The translations under genes were made by a program, and so were the position numbers. From Flavivirga aquimarina (GTDB lineage: Bacteria > Bacteroidota > Bacteroidia > Flavobacteriales > Flavobacteriaceae), in the NCBI RefSeq assembly GCF_030540835.1, contig NZ_JAUOEK010000134.1, positions 1 to 64,000 on the forward strand: a DNA stretch of 64,000 nt, written 5' to 3'. Under the pieces are notes generated by a model. That model did not search any database. It saw only the letters and a list, made by a program, of their open reading frames with translations, and was not told the DNA's origin. How positions within the stretch are numbered: position 1 is the stretch's first letter; every line of letters begins with the position of its first letter. Shown here one piece after another: positions 15,369 to 25,013 of the stretch.

Positions 15369-17378
15369 TTAATCTACATTATCATGTAAAAACGAGTTAT
15401 TACTTCGCAATTGTATATCATCATTATCATCAAACCCAATACTGGTTCTAGACATATCTGTTTCGGACGAATGTTTAGCTTCATCTAAATTAACGCCTTG
15501 ACGTTTATATGCAGGAACCTTTTCTATGTCATCGATTTTTGCATTGTTGAATTTATAATTAAAATCTTTCATTTTACGCCTGCGCTCTTCTGCTCTCTCT
15601 TTAAGCAACTCAGATATTGGGCTATTCATTGGGTCGACTTCCTGTACCTCTTCTTCTTTTAAATCAGACTCTTCTGGCTTGGTTTTCTTTTCAAATACAA
15701 TATCATTATCTACTTCTTCTAAAACCTCATTAGGTGCCGGTTGCTTTTTATTCATTGAAGATTCAACCTCAACATAATCATCTAAAGCATAACGAATATC
15801 GCCATCTTCATTTGTTTCTGTAACTGGTATGAGCTCTACATAGTCATTTACCGGTATATCTTTAACTTCATCATCTGTTAATTCATAAGAAGTAACTGCT
15901 TCTGCTACTTCTTTTTCAGGCTCTTCATTATTATCTGAAAGAGGCAAATCGAAGGTTAAAGTTATTTGCTGTTCTTCTTCAATATAATCTGAAATAATTT
16001 CTACATCTGTAATTTCTTCAACATCGTCAGACATTCTTGTAACTGGCTTAATGATAAAATCTTCTTCCTCTTCTTCTATATCTGCTTTTACCTCATCATA
16101 TACTACGTTAATGTTTTTAATAATTTCAGATGTTGGTATTAAATCTATATTTTCTTCTGTTTTTGGTTTAACCAGATTTTGCTTATTAATGAAACTCTTT
16201 TCTAAATTGCTAAGAGTATCTTCATCGGTTTCTAAATCTAAAGTATGGCGAACTATAGGTGTCTCCTTTTTTTCTTCTAGTTCAATTGTTGGAGCTATAA
16301 TTACAGGTTCTTTTTCTTTAGGGTTTAAATCTTGATCTTCACTAAGTGAATGCACTACTTTTTTAGTTTCCGTATTAGAAATTTCGTCCTGTTGTTCAAG
16401 ATTAAAACCTGTGGCAATAATGGTTACTGCTATAGATTCTTCTAGCGATTCATCTTCACCAACACCCATAATAATATTTGCACCATACCCTGCTTCTGTT
16501 TGAATGTGATCGTTAATTTCTCCTATTTCATCAATAGTAATTTCTTGAGAACCTGAAACGATTAATAATAAGACATTCTTGGCCCCAGTAATTTTATTAT
16601 CGTTTAATAATGGTGAATCTAAAGCTTTTCGAATAGCATCTTGAGCGCGATTTTGTCCTGATGCTAAAGCAGATCCCATAATTGCAGTTCCGCTATTACT
16701 CAGTACCGTTTTAGCATCACGTAAATCAATATTTTGTGTGTAGTGGTGTGTAATAACTTCAGCTATACCACGAGCAGCAGTTGATAGCACTTCGTCTGCT
16801 TTAGAGAACCCTGCTTTAAAACCAAGATTACCATAAACCTCACGAAGTTTATTATTATTTATTACAATTAAAGAATCTACAACGTCTCTTAACTTTTCAA
16901 TCCCTTTTTGAGATTGCTCAATACGCATTCTACCTTCAAACTGAAACGGCATGGTTACAATACCTACTGTTAAAATATCTAGCTCTCTAGCCATTTTAGC
17001 AATAATAGGAGCAGCTCCGGTTCCCGTACCACCGCCCATTCCTGCTGTAATGAACACCATTTTGGTATTGGAATCTAACATTTGTGAAATATCATCAAAA
17101 CTTTCAACGGCAGATTGCTCACCAATATCTGGATTTGCACCCGCACCCAACCCTTCGGTTAAATTAACGCCTAATTGGATTTTGTTTGGAACACCACTAT
17201 TCTGAAGTGCTTGGGCATCGGTATTACATATGTAAAAATCAACACCTTTAATACCTTGTTGGAACATGTGATTAATGGCATTACTACCTCCTCCTCCAAC
17301 ACCAATAACTTTAATAACATTTGACTGATTCTTTGGTAAATCAAATGCAATGCTTTCGAATTCTTCTTTGCTGCTCAT
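15369..17378 (-). CDS. ftsZ: Cell-division GTPase FtsZ, long linker form
   Basis: Tubulin-like GTPase that polymerises into the Z ring. The globular part covers residues about 15-320: GVGGGGSNAINHM near 26, the tubulin signature GGGTGTGAAPIIAKMA near 116 and the T7-region text NLTEGLGAGANPDIG near 72. It is followed by about 320 residues of acidic low-complexity linker and a conserved tail ending IQLRSNNSFLHDNVD. At 669 aa it is much longer than E. coli FtsZ (383 aa), but long linkers are usual in Bacteroidota. Last gene of the dcw cluster, after ftsA. Confidence 0.96.
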   Translation of the reverse strand: MSSKEEFESIAFDLPKNQSNVIKVIGVGGGGSNAINHMFQQGIKGVDFYICNTDAQALQNSGVPNKIQLGVNLTEGLGAGANPDIGEQSAVESFDDISQMLDSNTKMVFITAGMGGGTGTGAAPIIAKMARELDILTVGIVTMPFQFEGRMRIEQSQKGIEKLRDVVDSLIVINNNKLREVYGNLGFKAGFSKADEVLSTAARGIAEVITHHYTQNIDLRDAKTVLSNSGTAIMGSALASGQNRAQDAIRKALDSPLLNDNKITGAKNVLLLIVSGSQEITIDEIGEINDHIQTEAGYGANIIMGVGEDESLEESIAVTIIATGFNLEQQDEISNTETKKVVHSLSEDQDLNPKEKEPVIIAPTIELEEKKETPIVRHTLDLETDEDTLSNLEKSFINKQNLVKPKTEENIDLIPTSEIIKNINVVYDEVKADIEEEEEDFIIKPVTRMSDDVEEITDVEIISDYIEEEQQITLTFDLPLSDNNEEPEKEVAEAVTSYELTDDEVKDIPVNDYVELIPVTETNEDGDIRYALDDYVEVESSMNKKQPAPNEVLEEVDNDIVFEKKTKPEESDLKEEEVQEVDPMNSPISELLKERAEERRRKMKDFNYKFNNAKIDDIEKVPAYKRQGVNLDEAKHSSETDMSRTSIGFDDNDDIQLRSNNSFLHDNVD

Positions 17379-17499
17379 AGATTCTATTTTACTGAGGTTC
17401 TATATTTTATTTTTTTATTCAATGGATATTTTTTTCCTTATACCATCATCTGATAGCTTCGTTAAAATTGTTATCTGAACAATTTTATTACGTTTATTT

Positions 17500-18813
17500 C
17501 TACTCTGCGTTATCTAAAAAATCTTTAACGCGTTCGGTTAATTTATCTAAAAAAGAACGTCGTTCTTTTATCGGTTTTTCTGCAACTTCTTCACTAGGTG
17601 TTTCTTCTTCATTTTCAATATTAAAAGCCTCTTTTTGCTCTAACTTCTTTCTTTCTTGACGCATTAGTCCATCTAAAACCAATCCTACTGCTGTTGCATA
17701 CAAAGGGCTAGTTATATCTCCATCACTATCTCCTGCCAAATGTTCATTTGGATACCCTATTCTAGTATCCATACCTGTTATATATTCTACTAACTGCTTT
17801 AAATGTTTTAACTGACTACCTCCTCCTGTTAATACAATACCTGCAATTAATTTTTTCTTTTGCTCTTCGTGTCCGTAATTTTTAATTTCTACATAAACTT
17901 GTTCAATAATTTCAACAACACGGGCATGAATTATTTTTGAAAGATTTTTTAATGTAATCTCTTTTGGCTCTCTACCTCGTAAACCTGGTATAGATACTAT
18001 TTCGTTGTCTTTATTTTCTCCTGGCCACGCAGAACCAAATTTTATTTTTAGTAATTCGGCTTGCTTTTCAATAATGGAACAACCTTCTTTAATATCTTCA
18101 GTAATCACATTGCCTCCAAAAGGAATAACTGCTGTATGGCGAATAATACCATCTCTAAAAATGGCTAAATCAGTAGTACCACCTCCTATATCGATAAGTG
18201 CAACACCTGCTTCTTTTTCTTCTTGACTTAAAACCGCATTTGCAGAAGCTAATGGCTCTAATGTGATACCTTCTAAATTTAAACCGGCACTTTGCACGCA
18301 ACGCCCAATATTTCTAATAGAAGACACCTGACCCACAACTACATGAAAATTAGCTTCTAAACGGCCACCATACATACCTATTGGTTCCTTAATTTCTGCT
18401 TGCCCGTCTACTTTATATTCTTGAGGTAATACATGAATAATTTCTTCCCCGGGAAGCATTACCAATTTATGTACTTGATTTATTAATCTATCTATATCCT
18501 CTTCGTCTATAACATGCTCTGAATTGGGTCTTGTTATATAATCACTATGTTGTAAGCTTCTTATGTGTTGTCCGGCAATACCAACAGTAACGCCTTCAAT
18601 TTTCATTTCGGCAGAAACTTCCGCTTCTTGAACTGCTTGCTGTATAGATTGAATCGTTTGCGTAATATTATTTACAACACCACGGTGCACCCCTAAACTT
18701 TTAGATTTACCTATTCCTAAAATTTCAACTTTATCGTATTCATTTTTACGACCAATCATTGCCACAATCTTTGTGGTTCCTATATCTAATCCTACTGCTA
18801 AATTATGCTCCAT
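17500..18813 (-). CDS. ftsA: Cell-division protein FtsA
   Basis: Actin-like ATPase that tethers FtsZ to the membrane and recruits late division proteins. The 437 residues show the actin-fold phosphate motifs (GLDIGTTKIVAMIG at 8-21; ALIDIGGGTTDLAIF near 206) and the adenosine motif IVLTGGGSQLKHL near 330. The C-terminus ends in an amphipathic-looking helix (SFLDKLTERVKDFLDN), the expected membrane anchor. It starts 3 bp after the ftsQ stop and precedes ftsZ. Confidence 0.95.
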   Translation of the reverse strand: MEHNLAVGLDIGTTKIVAMIGRKNEYDKVEILGIGKSKSLGVHRGVVNNITQTIQSIQQAVQEAEVSAEMKIEGVTVGIAGQHIRSLQHSDYITRPNSEHVIDEEDIDRLINQVHKLVMLPGEEIIHVLPQEYKVDGQAEIKEPIGMYGGRLEANFHVVVGQVSSIRNIGRCVQSAGLNLEGITLEPLASANAVLSQEEKEAGVALIDIGGGTTDLAIFRDGIIRHTAVIPFGGNVITEDIKEGCSIIEKQAELLKIKFGSAWPGENKDNEIVSIPGLRGREPKEITLKNLSKIIHARVVEIIEQVYVEIKNYGHEEQKKKLIAGIVLTGGGSQLKHLKQLVEYITGMDTRIGYPNEHLAGDSDGDITSPLYATAVGLVLDGLMRQERKKLEQKEAFNIENEEETPSEEVAEKPIKERRSFLDKLTERVKDFLDNAE

Positions 18814-18816
18814 GAC

Positions 18817-19536
18817 TTATATTTTGGTACATATAACTTGGTTGTCAAACTGTAAATTGACTTTACTATAATTATTAAGTGTTTTTTCTTTTAGGTTTTT
18901 TTGATAAAACGCTTTTAAATTATTAATCTTTTTATCTAAAAAATTCACATCGCCTAATTGTACTGTAAAATGGCACTGTCTCAATTTTAAATAAATATTT
19001 TTATTCCTACTTTGATGAATCTCTATAACATTCTTTTTTAAGAATTCATCGTTGGTAATTTTATTTGCAATCGTATAAATACTTTTTAAATTATTCTTTT
19101 CAACCAATCCTGTAACCAATGGTACCCTAGCCGAATAATTGGTAGACAATGGCATATAAGAACCTTCGTCATCAATATAATAAGACGCATTTGTACTCAC
19201 TCGCGCTATAGGTGTTTTTTGTTCTATTTCAGCATTAAGTGTACCATTTACAGCAACATACACTTCTGCCGCTTTTATCATTGAATTAGATTTTAAGGTA
19301 TTTTCTAGGCTATTCAAATCTAAAGTTTCTTTGGGTACATTTTTAACACCATCATATTTTTGTATTAACAATTTACTAACAGTCTCATTTGTAACAAAAA
19401 GGTTATTATCTCCAATAAATTTCACATGAGGATCTGAAACCTTTCTAACAGCATTTTTCTTTGATGCAAAAACGAATAAGAAAGCCACCAGTGTCACTAA
19501 AACAAACATCTTTATGTAATTCCAATTAACTCGCAA
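18817..19536 (-). CDS. ftsQ: Cell-division protein FtsQ
   Basis: A 239-aa inner-membrane protein with one N-terminal membrane segment (residues about 8-24, MFVLVTLVAFLFVFA) and an extracytoplasmic part containing a POTRA-like region (HVKFIGDNNLFVTNETVSKLL) and an FtsQ beta domain (INVEQKTPIAR-like text and YIDDEGSYMPLS). It links the early and late division complexes. It overlaps murC by 11 bp and is followed closely by ftsA, the usual order. Confidence 0.88.
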   Translation of the reverse strand: MRVNWNYIKMFVLVTLVAFLFVFASKKNAVRKVSDPHVKFIGDNNLFVTNETVSKLLIQKYDGVKNVPKETLDLNSLENTLKSNSMIKAAEVYVAVNGTLNAEIEQKTPIARVSTNASYYIDDEGSYMPLSTNYSARVPLVTGLVEKNNLKSIYTIANKITNDEFLKKNVIEIHQSRNKNIYLKLRQCHFTVQLGDVNFLDKKINNLKAFYQKNLKEKTLNNYSKVNLQFDNQVICTKI

Positions 19537-20878
19537 TGCTTAATTCTTTTTTTATATGTTCTACTTGTTCTCCAATATCACCTGCACCAATAGTCAATAT
19601 AATTTTTGCATGACTACGGTGTATCGTTGGCAATAACTCTTTTTTACTTACCAACTGTTTATTTTTATTCTTTATTTTATTTAATAACCATGTTGATGTT
19701 ACTCCTTCTATAGGCAATTCTCTGGCAGGGTATATATCTAATAGTATCAACTCATCAAACTGCGATAAACTTTTAGCAAAATCATCTATAAAATCGCGGG
19801 TTCTACTATATAAATGAGGTTGAAAAATAGCCAATACTGTTTCGTTAGGATACATTTCTCTAACGGCTTGGTGTACGGCATTAATTTCTTCCGGATGATG
19901 TGCATAGTCATCAATAAAAACCAGATTATCCGTTTTTATATGGTAGGTAAATCTACGCTTAACACCTTTATAGGATACCAAAGCTTTAGTAAGCTGCTCG
20001 TAAGAACAACCATATTCGATGGCCATTGCCAAGGCAATTAGTGCATTCAACAAATTATGCCTACCAGGTAAATTAAACTGCAAACTTTCAAGTACTGTTT
20101 TAGGGGTTTTTACATCAAAAACATACGTACCATTTTCTATTCTTATATTTTGGATTGAATAATCTGAATCATCTTCTATACCATAAGTAATACCCTGTAA
20201 TGGCAATCCATTTTTAACAAATAATTTCCCATTAGGTTTGAGCCTTTTTGAAAAACCTTCAAATGATTTCTTTAATTCTGAAACTTCTCCATAAATATCT
20301 AAATGATCTGCATCCATGGATGTGACACAGGCCATATCTGGAGACAATGCTAAAAAAGAACGATCAAACTCATCTGCTTCAACTACCGAAACTTCTGTGC
20401 CGTTTAATATTAAATTAGAATTATAATTTTCACTGATTCCCCCAAGAAATGCTGTTAAAGGCACATCGCATTTATTCATTAAATGCCCTAAAATACTTGT
20501 TGTGGTTGTTTTTCCATGCGTACCTGCAACTGCCAAGCAAAACGTGTTTTCGGTTATTAAGCCTAAAATTTGAGAACGTTTTAAAACCTGATATTCATTC
20601 GTATTAAAATACGTTAGTTCTAAATGATCCTTAGGTATTGCCGGTGTGTAAACCACCAGAGTCTTTTCTTTATTTAAAAAGGGTGATGGAATATTATCTA
20701 CCAAATCCTCGAAATGAACCGCAATGCCCATAGTCTCTAAACTGTCTGTTATTTCTGTTTGCGTTTTGTCATACCCAGCAACACATTTATTGTTTTCGTG
20801 AAAATAGCGCGCCAAAGCACTCATACCAATGCCTCCTATACCTACAAAATATATATTATGTATATTGTTTAAATTCAT
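19526..20878 (-). CDS. murC: UDP-N-acetylmuramate--L-alanine ligase
   Basis: Adds L-alanine to UDP-MurNAc, the first peptide step of peptidoglycan synthesis. The start is set at ATG 20878 (MNLNNIHNIYFVGIGGIGMS), which gives 450 aa and the Rossmann motif at the family position. A frame open to 20980 would add 34 residues (VTERSRS and YIPACAGMT text) that are translations of REP-like palindromes and are rejected. The ATP-binding GTHGKTTTT motif, the VVEADEFDRSF segment and the FQPHLYSRTRDF segment identify MurC. It lies between murG and ftsQ and overlaps ftsQ by 11 bp. Confidence 0.95.
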   Translation of the reverse strand: MNLNNIHNIYFVGIGGIGMSALARYFHENNKCVAGYDKTQTEITDSLETMGIAVHFEDLVDNIPSPFLNKEKTLVVYTPAIPKDHLELTYFNTNEYQVLKRSQILGLITENTFCLAVAGTHGKTTTTSILGHLMNKCDVPLTAFLGGISENYNSNLILNGTEVSVVEADEFDRSFLALSPDMACVTSMDADHLDIYGEVSELKKSFEGFSKRLKPNGKLFVKNGLPLQGITYGIEDDSDYSIQNIRIENGTYVFDVKTPKTVLESLQFNLPGRHNLLNALIALAMAIEYGCSYEQLTKALVSYKGVKRRFTYHIKTDNLVFIDDYAHHPEEINAVHQAVREMYPNETVLAIFQPHLYSRTRDFIDDFAKSLSQFDELILLDIYPARELPIEGVTSTWLLNKIKNKNKQLVSKKELLPTIHRSHAKIILTIGAGDIGEQVEHIKKELSIAS

Positions 20879-20882
20879 TTTT

Positions 20883-20905
20883 GTCATTCCTGCGCAAGCA
20901 GGTAT
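20883..20905. repeat. REP-like palindrome before murC
   Basis: CCTGC (20889-20893), GCAA, GCAGG (20898-20902) form a perfect hairpin within ATTCCTGCGCAAGCAGG, a widespread type of intergenic palindrome. It lies immediately before the murC start. Confidence 0.6.
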
Positions 20906-20932
20906 ATAATCTTTATTATTTCTCTTTTGTGG

Positions 20933-20975
20933 ATTCCTGCCTTCACTTCGACTACGCTCAGTGACCATCAGGAAT
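20933..20975. repeat. Composite palindromic repeat at the murG/murC junction
   Basis: The outer arms ATTCCTG (20933-20939) and CAGGAAT (20969-20975) enclose CTTCGACTACGCTCAG (20946-20961), the repeat core also found at 51413-51489 and 51808-51889. Diverged copies of the same composite lie at 23460-23504 and 24958-25007. Confidence 0.7.
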
Positions 20976-20999
20976 GACAAACAGATTTAATTTATATTT

Positions 21000-22145
21000 C
21001 TATTTCAGAAGTTTTTCTACTTCATCTACTATTTCTTTGGTAGCATTTTCCAATGCCATTTTCTTCATATTTACTCCCAACTCCTTCTGTTTTTCCGGAG
21101 ACGCTATTAGCTGTGAAAATTTGTTTTCAAAATCCACATCTAAATCAGCCTCTTTAATTATCATAGCCGCATTATTATTCACAATTGCCATCGCATTTTT
21201 TGTTTGATGATCTTCTGCCACATTTGGAGACGGAATAAAAATTACCGGCTTACCTACTATACATAACTCCGAAACAGAACTTGCTCCTGCTCTGGATATT
21301 ATAATATCTGCTGCTGCATAAGCAAAATCCATATCATTTAAAAACTCATGGACCTGTACATTCTTTGTATTATTATAAATTTTGTATTGCTGATAATACA
21401 ACTTTCCACATTGCCATATAATTTGAACGTTTAACGTGTCTAAAAAATCCAACTCATCCTCAATCAACTCGTTTATTCTTTTAGCTCCTAAGCTCCCTCC
21501 TAACACCAAAAGCGTATACTTTCCATGTTTCAGATTAAAGAAGTTTTTTGCTTCTACTGCTTTACTATCAATTTCTAATAAATCTTGACGTACCGGGTTT
21601 CCTGTTTTTATAATTTTTTCTTTAGGAAAAAACTGTTCTAAACCATCATAAGCCACACATATTTTTTTCGCTTTTTTTGATAACAACTTATTAGTAATAC
21701 CAGGATACGAATTTTGCTCTTGTATTAAACTCGGAATTTTTTTTGATGCTGCAACATATAATAATGGCCCACTGGCAAAACCTCCTGTTCCTATAGCAAC
21801 GTCTGGCTTAAATGCATTTATTATGCTTCGTGCTTTCCAAAGACTGCTTATTAGCTTAAAAGGAAATGCTAGATTTTTTAAGGTTAGCTTTCGCTGAATT
21901 CCCGAAATACAAAGCCCTTCAATAGCATATCCTGCTTGCGGCACTTTTTCCATCTCCATTCTGTCTTTCGCTCCTACAAATAAAAACTTAGCATCTGGAA
22001 AACGAGATTTTAGCTCATTTGCAATAGCAATGGCTGGATAAATATGCCCTCCTGTTCCTCCTCCAGATAGTATGATTTTATATGTTTCTTTTTTTGCCAC
22101 TAATTCACTAATATTTATTAAAAAATCCCATAAATTAAATTTCAA
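21000..22145 (-). CDS. murG: UDP-GlcNAc transferase MurG (lipid II synthesis)
   Basis: Transfers GlcNAc to lipid I on the inner face of the membrane, making lipid II. The glycosyltransferase-28 motifs are clear: [20 protein letters not shown] near residue 23, [11 protein letters not shown] near 120, [14 protein letters not shown] near 214 and [20 protein letters not shown] near 291. The ATG at 22145 gives 381 aa with about 17 residues more before the first motif than usual. A GTG at 22100 ([10 protein letters not shown]) would match the family length better, so the start is open. It lies between ftsW and murC. Confidence 0.93.
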   Translation of the reverse strand: MKFNLWDFLINISELVAKKETYKIILSGGGTGGHIYPAIAIANELKSRFPDAKFLFVGAKDRMEMEKVPQAGYAIEGLCISGIQRKLTLKNLAFPFKLISSLWKARSIINAFKPDVAIGTGGFASGPLLYVAASKKIPSLIQEQNSYPGITNKLLSKKAKKICVAYDGLEQFFPKEKIIKTGNPVRQDLLEIDSKAVEAKNFFNLKHGKYTLLVLGGSLGAKRINELIEDELDFLDTLNVQIIWQCGKLYYQQYKIYNNTKNVQVHEFLNDMDFAYAAADIIISRAGASSVSELCIVGKPVIFIPSPNVAEDHQTKNAMAIVNNNAAMIIKEADLDVDFENKFSQLIASPEKQKELGVNMKKMALENATKEIVDEVEKLLK

Positions 22146-22191
22146 ATTACATCCTTAAACCTGCTTTGTCTTTTCTTTATTTTTCAACTTT

Positions 22192-23385
22192 TTAAATGGT
22201 TTCACTTAAAATTTCTAACGGGTTATCTTCTTTTATTTCTTGTTCTTTTATTTCTTCTCGTTTTGCACTTACACTTAGAATAATTCCTATGGCTAAACAT
22301 GTCATCCATATAGAGGTTCCTCCACTACTTATTAATGGTAATGTTTGCCCCGTTACCGGAAATAACTCTACAGCCACAGCCATATTAATAAGTGCTTGAA
22401 ATACTATTGGTACACCTACACCTAGTACTAAAAGCTTCCCGAATATGGTGTCGGATTTTTGAGATACAATAACAATCCTAAATAACAACCACATGTAAAG
22501 TGTCAGGATTATAAAACCTCCTATTAAGCCATATTCTTCTATGATAATAGCAAAAATGAAATCTGAAGACGATTGCGGTAAAGCATGTTTTTGAATACTC
22601 TTACCTGGACCAACACCAAATACTCTACCTGATGCTATAGCTACTTTTGCTTTTTCTATCTGGTAATCTGCTTCTGTATCTTTACTATTTGAATAATTTT
22701 TAATTCTATTTTCCCAAGTCGTTACTTTAACATGTAATGGTCCTGTTGTTAATTTCGCAAACATTACAAAAAACACTAAAGCCAACAAGCCCGATCCTAA
22801 TATAACTACCAAATAGCGTACAGGATATCCTCCTAAAAAAACCAAGAATATCACCATTGAAAAGATAATGGCAGTCGTTGAAAAGTTTGACGGCAGTATT
22901 AAGGCCAGTACTAAAAAAACAGGCAACCAAAGTGGCAGGATAGACTTTTTTAATGTAATATTGGTGTCTTTCATTTTTGACATATATCGCGCCACATACA
23001 CCATAAGTACAACAGAAGCCAAAGCTGATGTTTGAAAAGACATCCCTACAATTGGTATTTTAATCCATCTACTGGCACTAGCTCCTCCAACAACGGTTCC
23101 TTGTAACATGGTAACAACTAACAATACTAAAACTATTGGAATAGTTACTAAAGACAAACCTCTAAAGTATCTGTACGGAATTTTATGCACTCCATACATA
23201 ATAACAAACCCTAAAAACAAATGCATAAAATGCTTTACAAACGAGATAAACGTATTCCCATTATACTTATCGTATGCTAAATCACTGGCTGCACTGTAAA
23301 CCGGCAAAAATGATGCTATAGCCAACAACGCTACTATAGCCCAAATTAACCTGTCTCCTTTTATGTTTTTAAATACTGTTTGCAT
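22192..23385 (-). CDS. ftsW: FtsW/RodA-family peptidoglycan polymerase (FtsW)
   Basis: Membrane-embedded SEDS glycosyltransferase that polymerises lipid II at the septum. The sequence shows about ten hydrophobic segments, the GPGKSIQKHALPQSSSDFIF loop and the C-terminal TGQTLPLISSGGTS motif, the SEDS signature. The start is placed at ATG 23385 (MQTVFKNIKGDRL), giving 397 aa. An ATG at 23406 would add MSERTDG, which derives from a palindromic repeat directly upstream. It lies between murD and murG as in other dcw clusters. Confidence 0.93.
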   Translation of the reverse strand: MQTVFKNIKGDRLIWAIVALLAIASFLPVYSAASDLAYDKYNGNTFISFVKHFMHLFLGFVIMYGVHKIPYRYFRGLSLVTIPIVLVLLVVTMLQGTVVGGASASRWIKIPIVGMSFQTSALASVVLMVYVARYMSKMKDTNITLKKSILPLWLPVFLVLALILPSNFSTTAIIFSMVIFLVFLGGYPVRYLVVILGSGLLALVFFVMFAKLTTGPLHVKVTTWENRIKNYSNSKDTEADYQIEKAKVAIASGRVFGVGPGKSIQKHALPQSSSDFIFAIIIEEYGLIGGFIILTLYMWLLFRIVIVSQKSDTIFGKLLVLGVGVPIVFQALINMAVAVELFPVTGQTLPLISSGGTSIWMTCLAIGIILSVSAKREEIKEQEIKEDNPLEILSETI

Positions 23386-23406
23386 CCCATCTGTCCTTTC
23401 GGACAT

Positions 23407-23421
23407 CTTCCCAAAGGGAAG
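23407..23421. repeat. Small palindrome before ftsW
   Basis: CTTCCC-AAA-GGGAAG is a perfect 6-bp hairpin just upstream of the ftsW start. Related hairpins lie before murD (24852-24870), before ftsL (30085-30101) and at 32573-32589. Confidence 0.55.
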
Positions 23422-23459
23422 AAATTGTTATTTAATTATACTTCTATATTTTGTTGTGG

Positions 23460-23504
23460 ATTCCTGCTTTCACTTTGACTCCGCTCAATGTGACACACAG
23501 GAAT
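23460..23504. repeat. Diverged composite palindrome at the murD/ftsW junction
   Basis: ATTCCTG (23460-23466) and CAGGAAT (23498-23504) enclose a degenerate copy of the TTCGACTACGCTCA core (TTTGACTCCGCTCA). Same architecture as 20933-20975. Confidence 0.6.
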
Positions 23505-23512
23505 GACAATAA

Positions 23513-24844
23513 TTATAAATTTCTAACGGCATTTTTAAATTGACGCCCTCTATCTTCATAGTTTTCAAACAAGTCAAAACTTGCACATGCCGGCGATAAT
23601 AGCACACTATCTCCCGCTTCAGTAATTTTATAAGCAATTTTTACTGCTTCGCTCATAAATTGTGTTTCAACAATAATATCAACCATACCACTAAACGTTT
23701 TCATCAGCTTTTCGTTATCAACTCCCAAACAAATAATAGCTTTCACTTTTTCGTTTACAAAAGAAAATAATTCTTCATAGTTGTTCCCTTTGTCTTCTCC
23801 TCCAACAATCCAGACCGTAGGTGTATCTAAACTCTCTAAAGCATAATAGGTAGCATTTACATTAGTTGCTTTAGAATCGTTTATGTATTGAACTTTATTA
23901 ATTTTTAAAACATGTTCTAAACGATGCTCAACACCCTGAAAATTCTCTAAACTTTCTCTTATAGTTTGCTTCCTAATCTTCAATAAATGAGAGACTGTCG
24001 AGGCAGCCATAGCATTTTTTATATTGTGTTTCCCTTCTAACGTTAAATTTGTTGTTGGCATAATTATTTGGTTGTTGTTGATTGTTATTATTATATTATT
24101 ATCGTCTAAATACGCACCTTTTTCAATCCTTTTTGTTAATGAAAATGGTAGTAATGTAGATTGAACTGGATTATTTTTTAGATGATTTACTATAACCTCA
24201 TCATCTGCGTCATAAATCAAATAATCCTCTTTAGTTTGATTTAATGCTATTCTGAATTTTGAAGCGATATACTTTTCAAATTGATAGTTATATCTATCTA
24301 AATGATCGGGTGTTATATTTGTAATAACTGCGATATGCGGTTTAAAACTAGCGATATCGTCTAATTGAAAACTACTAATTTCTAATACGTAATTTTCAAA
24401 ACCCTCTTCTAAAACCTGTTTAGCAAAGCTATCGCCTATGTTACCCGCTAAGCCCACATTTAATTCTTGTTTTAAAATATGATGCGTTAAAGAGGCCGTA
24501 GTCGTTTTACCATTGCTTCCTGTAATTCCAACTATGGTCGCTTGAGTAAACATTGATGCAAATTCAATTTCAGATATTATTAATATGTCCTTATCTCGAA
24601 TTTGCTTTACTAAAGGCACTTTATCAGGAATACCAGGACTTTTCATGACGATATCTGCATTCAGAATTTTCTCTTCAGAATGTTTTTCATCTTCCCATTC
24701 AATCTCATTATGTATAAGAACTTGTTTATATTTTTCTTTAATGGCTCCTTTATCGGAAACAAAAACATCATATCCTTTTTCTTTTCCTAGAAGCGCCGTA
24801 CCTATGCCGCTTTCTCCACCTCCTAATATGACTAAACGCCCCAT
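23513..24844 (-). CDS. murD: UDP-N-acetylmuramoyl-L-alanine--D-glutamate ligase
   Basis: Adds D-glutamate to UDP-MurNAc-L-Ala. The 443 residues contain the Rossmann-like start RLVILGGGESGIGTALLG, the ATP site GITGSNGKTTTASL near residue 107, the HxxH-type NITPDHLDRY and the C-terminal LLSPACASFDLFENYEDRG, which is specific to MurD. The start at 24844 (MGRLVIL) lies just after a small palindromic repeat, so the second residue may be repeat-derived. It sits between mraY and ftsW. Confidence 0.95.
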   Translation of the reverse strand: MGRLVILGGGESGIGTALLGKEKGYDVFVSDKGAIKEKYKQVLIHNEIEWEDEKHSEEKILNADIVMKSPGIPDKVPLVKQIRDKDILIISEIEFASMFTQATIVGITGSNGKTTTASLTHHILKQELNVGLAGNIGDSFAKQVLEEGFENYVLEISSFQLDDIASFKPHIAVITNITPDHLDRYNYQFEKYIASKFRIALNQTKEDYLIYDADDEVIVNHLKNNPVQSTLLPFSLTKRIEKGAYLDDNNIIITINNNQIIMPTTNLTLEGKHNIKNAMAASTVSHLLKIRKQTIRESLENFQGVEHRLEHVLKINKVQYINDSKATNVNATYYALESLDTPTVWIVGGEDKGNNYEELFSFVNEKVKAIICLGVDNEKLMKTFSGMVDIIVETQFMSEAVKIAYKITEAGDSVLLSPACASFDLFENYEDRGRQFKNAVRNL

Positions 24845-24851
24845 CCTAAAT

Positions 24852-24870
24852 CCTTCCCCAAAGGGTAAGG
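24852..24870. repeat. Small palindrome before murD
   Basis: CCTTCCCC-AA-AGGGTAAGG is a near-perfect hairpin immediately upstream of murD, of the same type as 23407-23421 and 30085-30101. Confidence 0.5.
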
Positions 24871-24957
24871 ACTTACCACTCTGCTTTTATCAATTGTTTT
24901 TATATAAATTCCTTTTATCACTTTTATTAACGCTATGTCTCTTTTTCACGATTATGA

Positions 24958-25007
24958 GGTTCCTGTCTTTACTTCTACTATACTCAGCAGTATAAACACT
25001 CCGGAAT
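24958..25007. repeat. Decayed composite palindrome at the mraY/murD junction
   Basis: TTCCTG near 24960 and CGGAAT near 25002 flank a worn copy of the cttcgactacgctcag core (acttctactatactcag). Position and order match the copies at 20933 and 23460. Confidence 0.45.
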
Positions 25008-25013
25008 GACGCA

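Noticed and set aside
16051-16335. Serine-rich plus-strand frame opposite ftsZ
   Set aside because: Antisense of the acidic low-complexity FtsZ linker; Ser/Ile bias follows from reverse-complemented Glu/Asp codons.
20879-20980. N-terminal 34 residues of the longest MurC frame
   Set aside because: They are translations of palindromic repeats; the Rossmann motif sits at the normal position when counting from ATG 20878.
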